DNA from: Bryobacterales bacterium
Lineage (GTDB): Bacteria; Acidobacteriota; Terriglobia; Bryobacterales; Bryobacteraceae
Assembly (NCBI GenBank): GCA_016880505.1
Contig: JAEHDI010001221.1
Location: 1-5,335, forward strand
DNA length: 5,335 nucleotides
Reading direction: 5' to 3'
Shown here: in pieces, positions 4,417 through 5,335 of the stretch
How positions within the stretch are numbered: position 1 is the first letter of the stretch
How the letters are laid out: each line of letters opens with the position of its first letter
The notes under the pieces: model-generated
What the model saw: the letters and a program-made list of their open reading frames with translations, nothing else
Databases searched by the model: none
What the model was told of the DNA's origin: nothing
Program-made: the position numbers and the translations under genes

Positions 4417-5335
4417 AAAAAAGCAATCCTGTTCTTATTGACCGTCTCCGTGTTGTGCGCACAGGAGATTCCGCGTTCCGAGTATCCGCAGCCGCAATTC
4501 CAGCGCGAGCAGTGGCTGACACTCAACGGCCGGTGGCAGTTTGAATTTGACGACGCCAACGTAGGGCTGGAGCAGAACTGGGCTTCGGGAGCGAAGAAGT
4601 TCAGCCGCGCGATCCTGGTTCCGTACTGCTTTGAGAGCAAGCTGAGCGGCATCGCGGACACGTCGTTCCACCCCTGGGTCTGGTACCGCCGCAGCTTCGG
4701 CGTGCCCGACGCCTGGAAGGGGAAGCGGGTGCTCCTGAACTTCGGCGCGGTGGACTACCGCTCGATCGTGTGGGTAAACGGACAGCGCGCCGCCAGCCAC
4801 ACCGGCGGGCACGTTCCCTTCTCGATTGACGTCACGCCGCTCCTGAAAGCCGGTCCGAACGTGTTGACCGTGAGGGCGGAGGACCCGCCAACCGATCGGA
4901 CCGTGCCTCGCGGCAAGCAGTATTGGGAACCGCAATCGGAGGGGATCTTCTACACCCGGACGACCGGCATCTGGCAGCCCGTCTGGCTGGAGGCGGCGGG
5001 CGAAAGCTACTTCGAAAAGGTTCGGATCACGCCGTCGAACGACGGTACCGTGCGGTTCGACGCTGCGATCGCGCGCTACCTGCCGGGCGCCGAGTTCCAC
5101 GCGATCATCCGATCAGGCGAAAGCGCAGTGAGCTCAGGCATGATTCGCGCAGACGAGCGTAGGGTGGCGCTGGCGCTTCTGGTCAACAAGCCCAGGCTCT
5201 GGTCGGCAAACTCGCCGAGTCTCTACGACGTGACGTTCGAATTGCGCCGCGGCAGTGCGGTGGTGGACCGGGTTCAATCGTACTTGGGGTTCCGCTCGGT
5301 TTCGACCGGAAACGGCCGGGTCCTGATCAACGGAC
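4402..5335 (+). CDS. Secreted glycoside hydrolase family 2 protein (beta-galactosidase/beta-glucuronidase type), 3' truncated
   Basis: The gene runs off the right edge with about 311 codons visible. From ATG 4414 the product opens with a signal peptide (MKKAILFLLTVSVLCA, likely cut before QE). The sequence before the Cys is a poor lipobox, so a lipoprotein is unlikely. The GH2 sugar-binding jelly-roll domain covers about 30-195: WLTLNGRWQFEFDD (34-47), PWVWYRRSF (87-95), VDYRSIVWVNGQ (113-124), HTGGHVPFSIDVTPLL (129-144) and TGIWQPVWLE (184-193). The Ig-like GH2 domain follows from about 198 to 290, ending in the family-typical YLGFRSV and a GRVLING lead-in to the barrel. The catalytic TIM barrel with its two Glu residues lies beyond the window, so activity and substrate cannot be read. 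ATG 4402 and ATG 4414 are in frame. A weak GAGA (4390-4393) slightly favours 4402, while the signal peptide fits 4414 better. The gene is divergent from the lytic transglycosylase with a 49 bp gap. Confidence 0.92.
   Translation, partial: MVFTMKKAILFLLTVSVLCAQEIPRSEYPQPQFQREQWLTLNGRWQFEFDDANVGLEQNWASGAKKFSRAILVPYCFESKLSGIADTSFHPWVWYRRSFGVPDAWKGKRVLLNFGAVDYRSIVWVNGQRAASHTGGHVPFSIDVTPLLKAGPNVLTVRAEDPPTDRTVPRGKQYWEPQSEGIFYTRTTGIWQPVWLEAAGESYFEKVRITPSNDGTVRFDAAIARYLPGAEFHAIIRSGESAVSSGMIRADERRVALALLVNKPRLWSANSPSLYDVTFELRRGSAVVDRVQSYLGFRSVSTGNGRVLING

Noticed and set aside
4353..4661. 103-residue N-terminal extension of the lytic transglycosylase
   Set aside because: The added segment is antisense to the glycosidase and Cys/Ser/Asn-rich, and would bury the signal peptide; AGGAG supports the start at 4352.
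4435..5100. Minus-strand open frame of 221 codons
   Set aside because: Antisense to the GH2 gene, whose conserved motifs cover the whole stretch.

Overview
This 5.3 kb window looks like ordinary chromosomal DNA from a GC-rich, free-living, probably soil bacterium. The protein families and their style (an exported DinB-fold protein, a short secreted lytic transglycosylase, a secreted family 2 glycoside hydrolase, an HD-GYP response regulator) suggest Acidobacteriota of the Solibacter/Bryobacter type. That assignment rests on recall of the families and has not been tested by a search. I see no rRNA, tRNA, CRISPR array, integrase or transposase.

Layout: bases 1-182 contain no convincing gene, only a short pyrimidine-rich run of imperfect tandem repeats. 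On the minus strand follow a small unrecognised three-helix membrane protein (183-641) and, upstream of it, a REC + HD-GYP response regulator (737-1876). A 146 bp divergent region (1877-2022) separates the regulator from a plus-strand gene for an exported DinB-fold protein (2023-2610). Next on the plus strand is a multi-pass membrane acyltransferase of the DUF1624/HGSNAT type, whose conserved N-terminal motif lies upstream of its first standard start codon. Its 3' end overlaps that of a convergent minus-strand lytic transglycosylase gene (3684-4352) by 56 bp. Only 49 bp separates that gene's start from a divergent, secreted family 2 glycoside hydrolase (4402 to the right edge, cut off before its catalytic barrel).

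Taken together: one signalling gene (c-di-GMP turnover) and several envelope or extracytoplasmic functions (membrane acylation, peptidoglycan cleavage, polysaccharide degradation). Nothing shows that they form one pathway, and the strand switches point to at least four transcription units. I did not find a new multi-gene system. The observations most worth checking are a motif shared, in the same orientation, by the two arms of the 1877-2022 divergent promoter region; a likely CTG start for the acyltransferase; a glycine in the acidic pocket of the receiver domain; and a perfect palindrome covering the glycosidase start.
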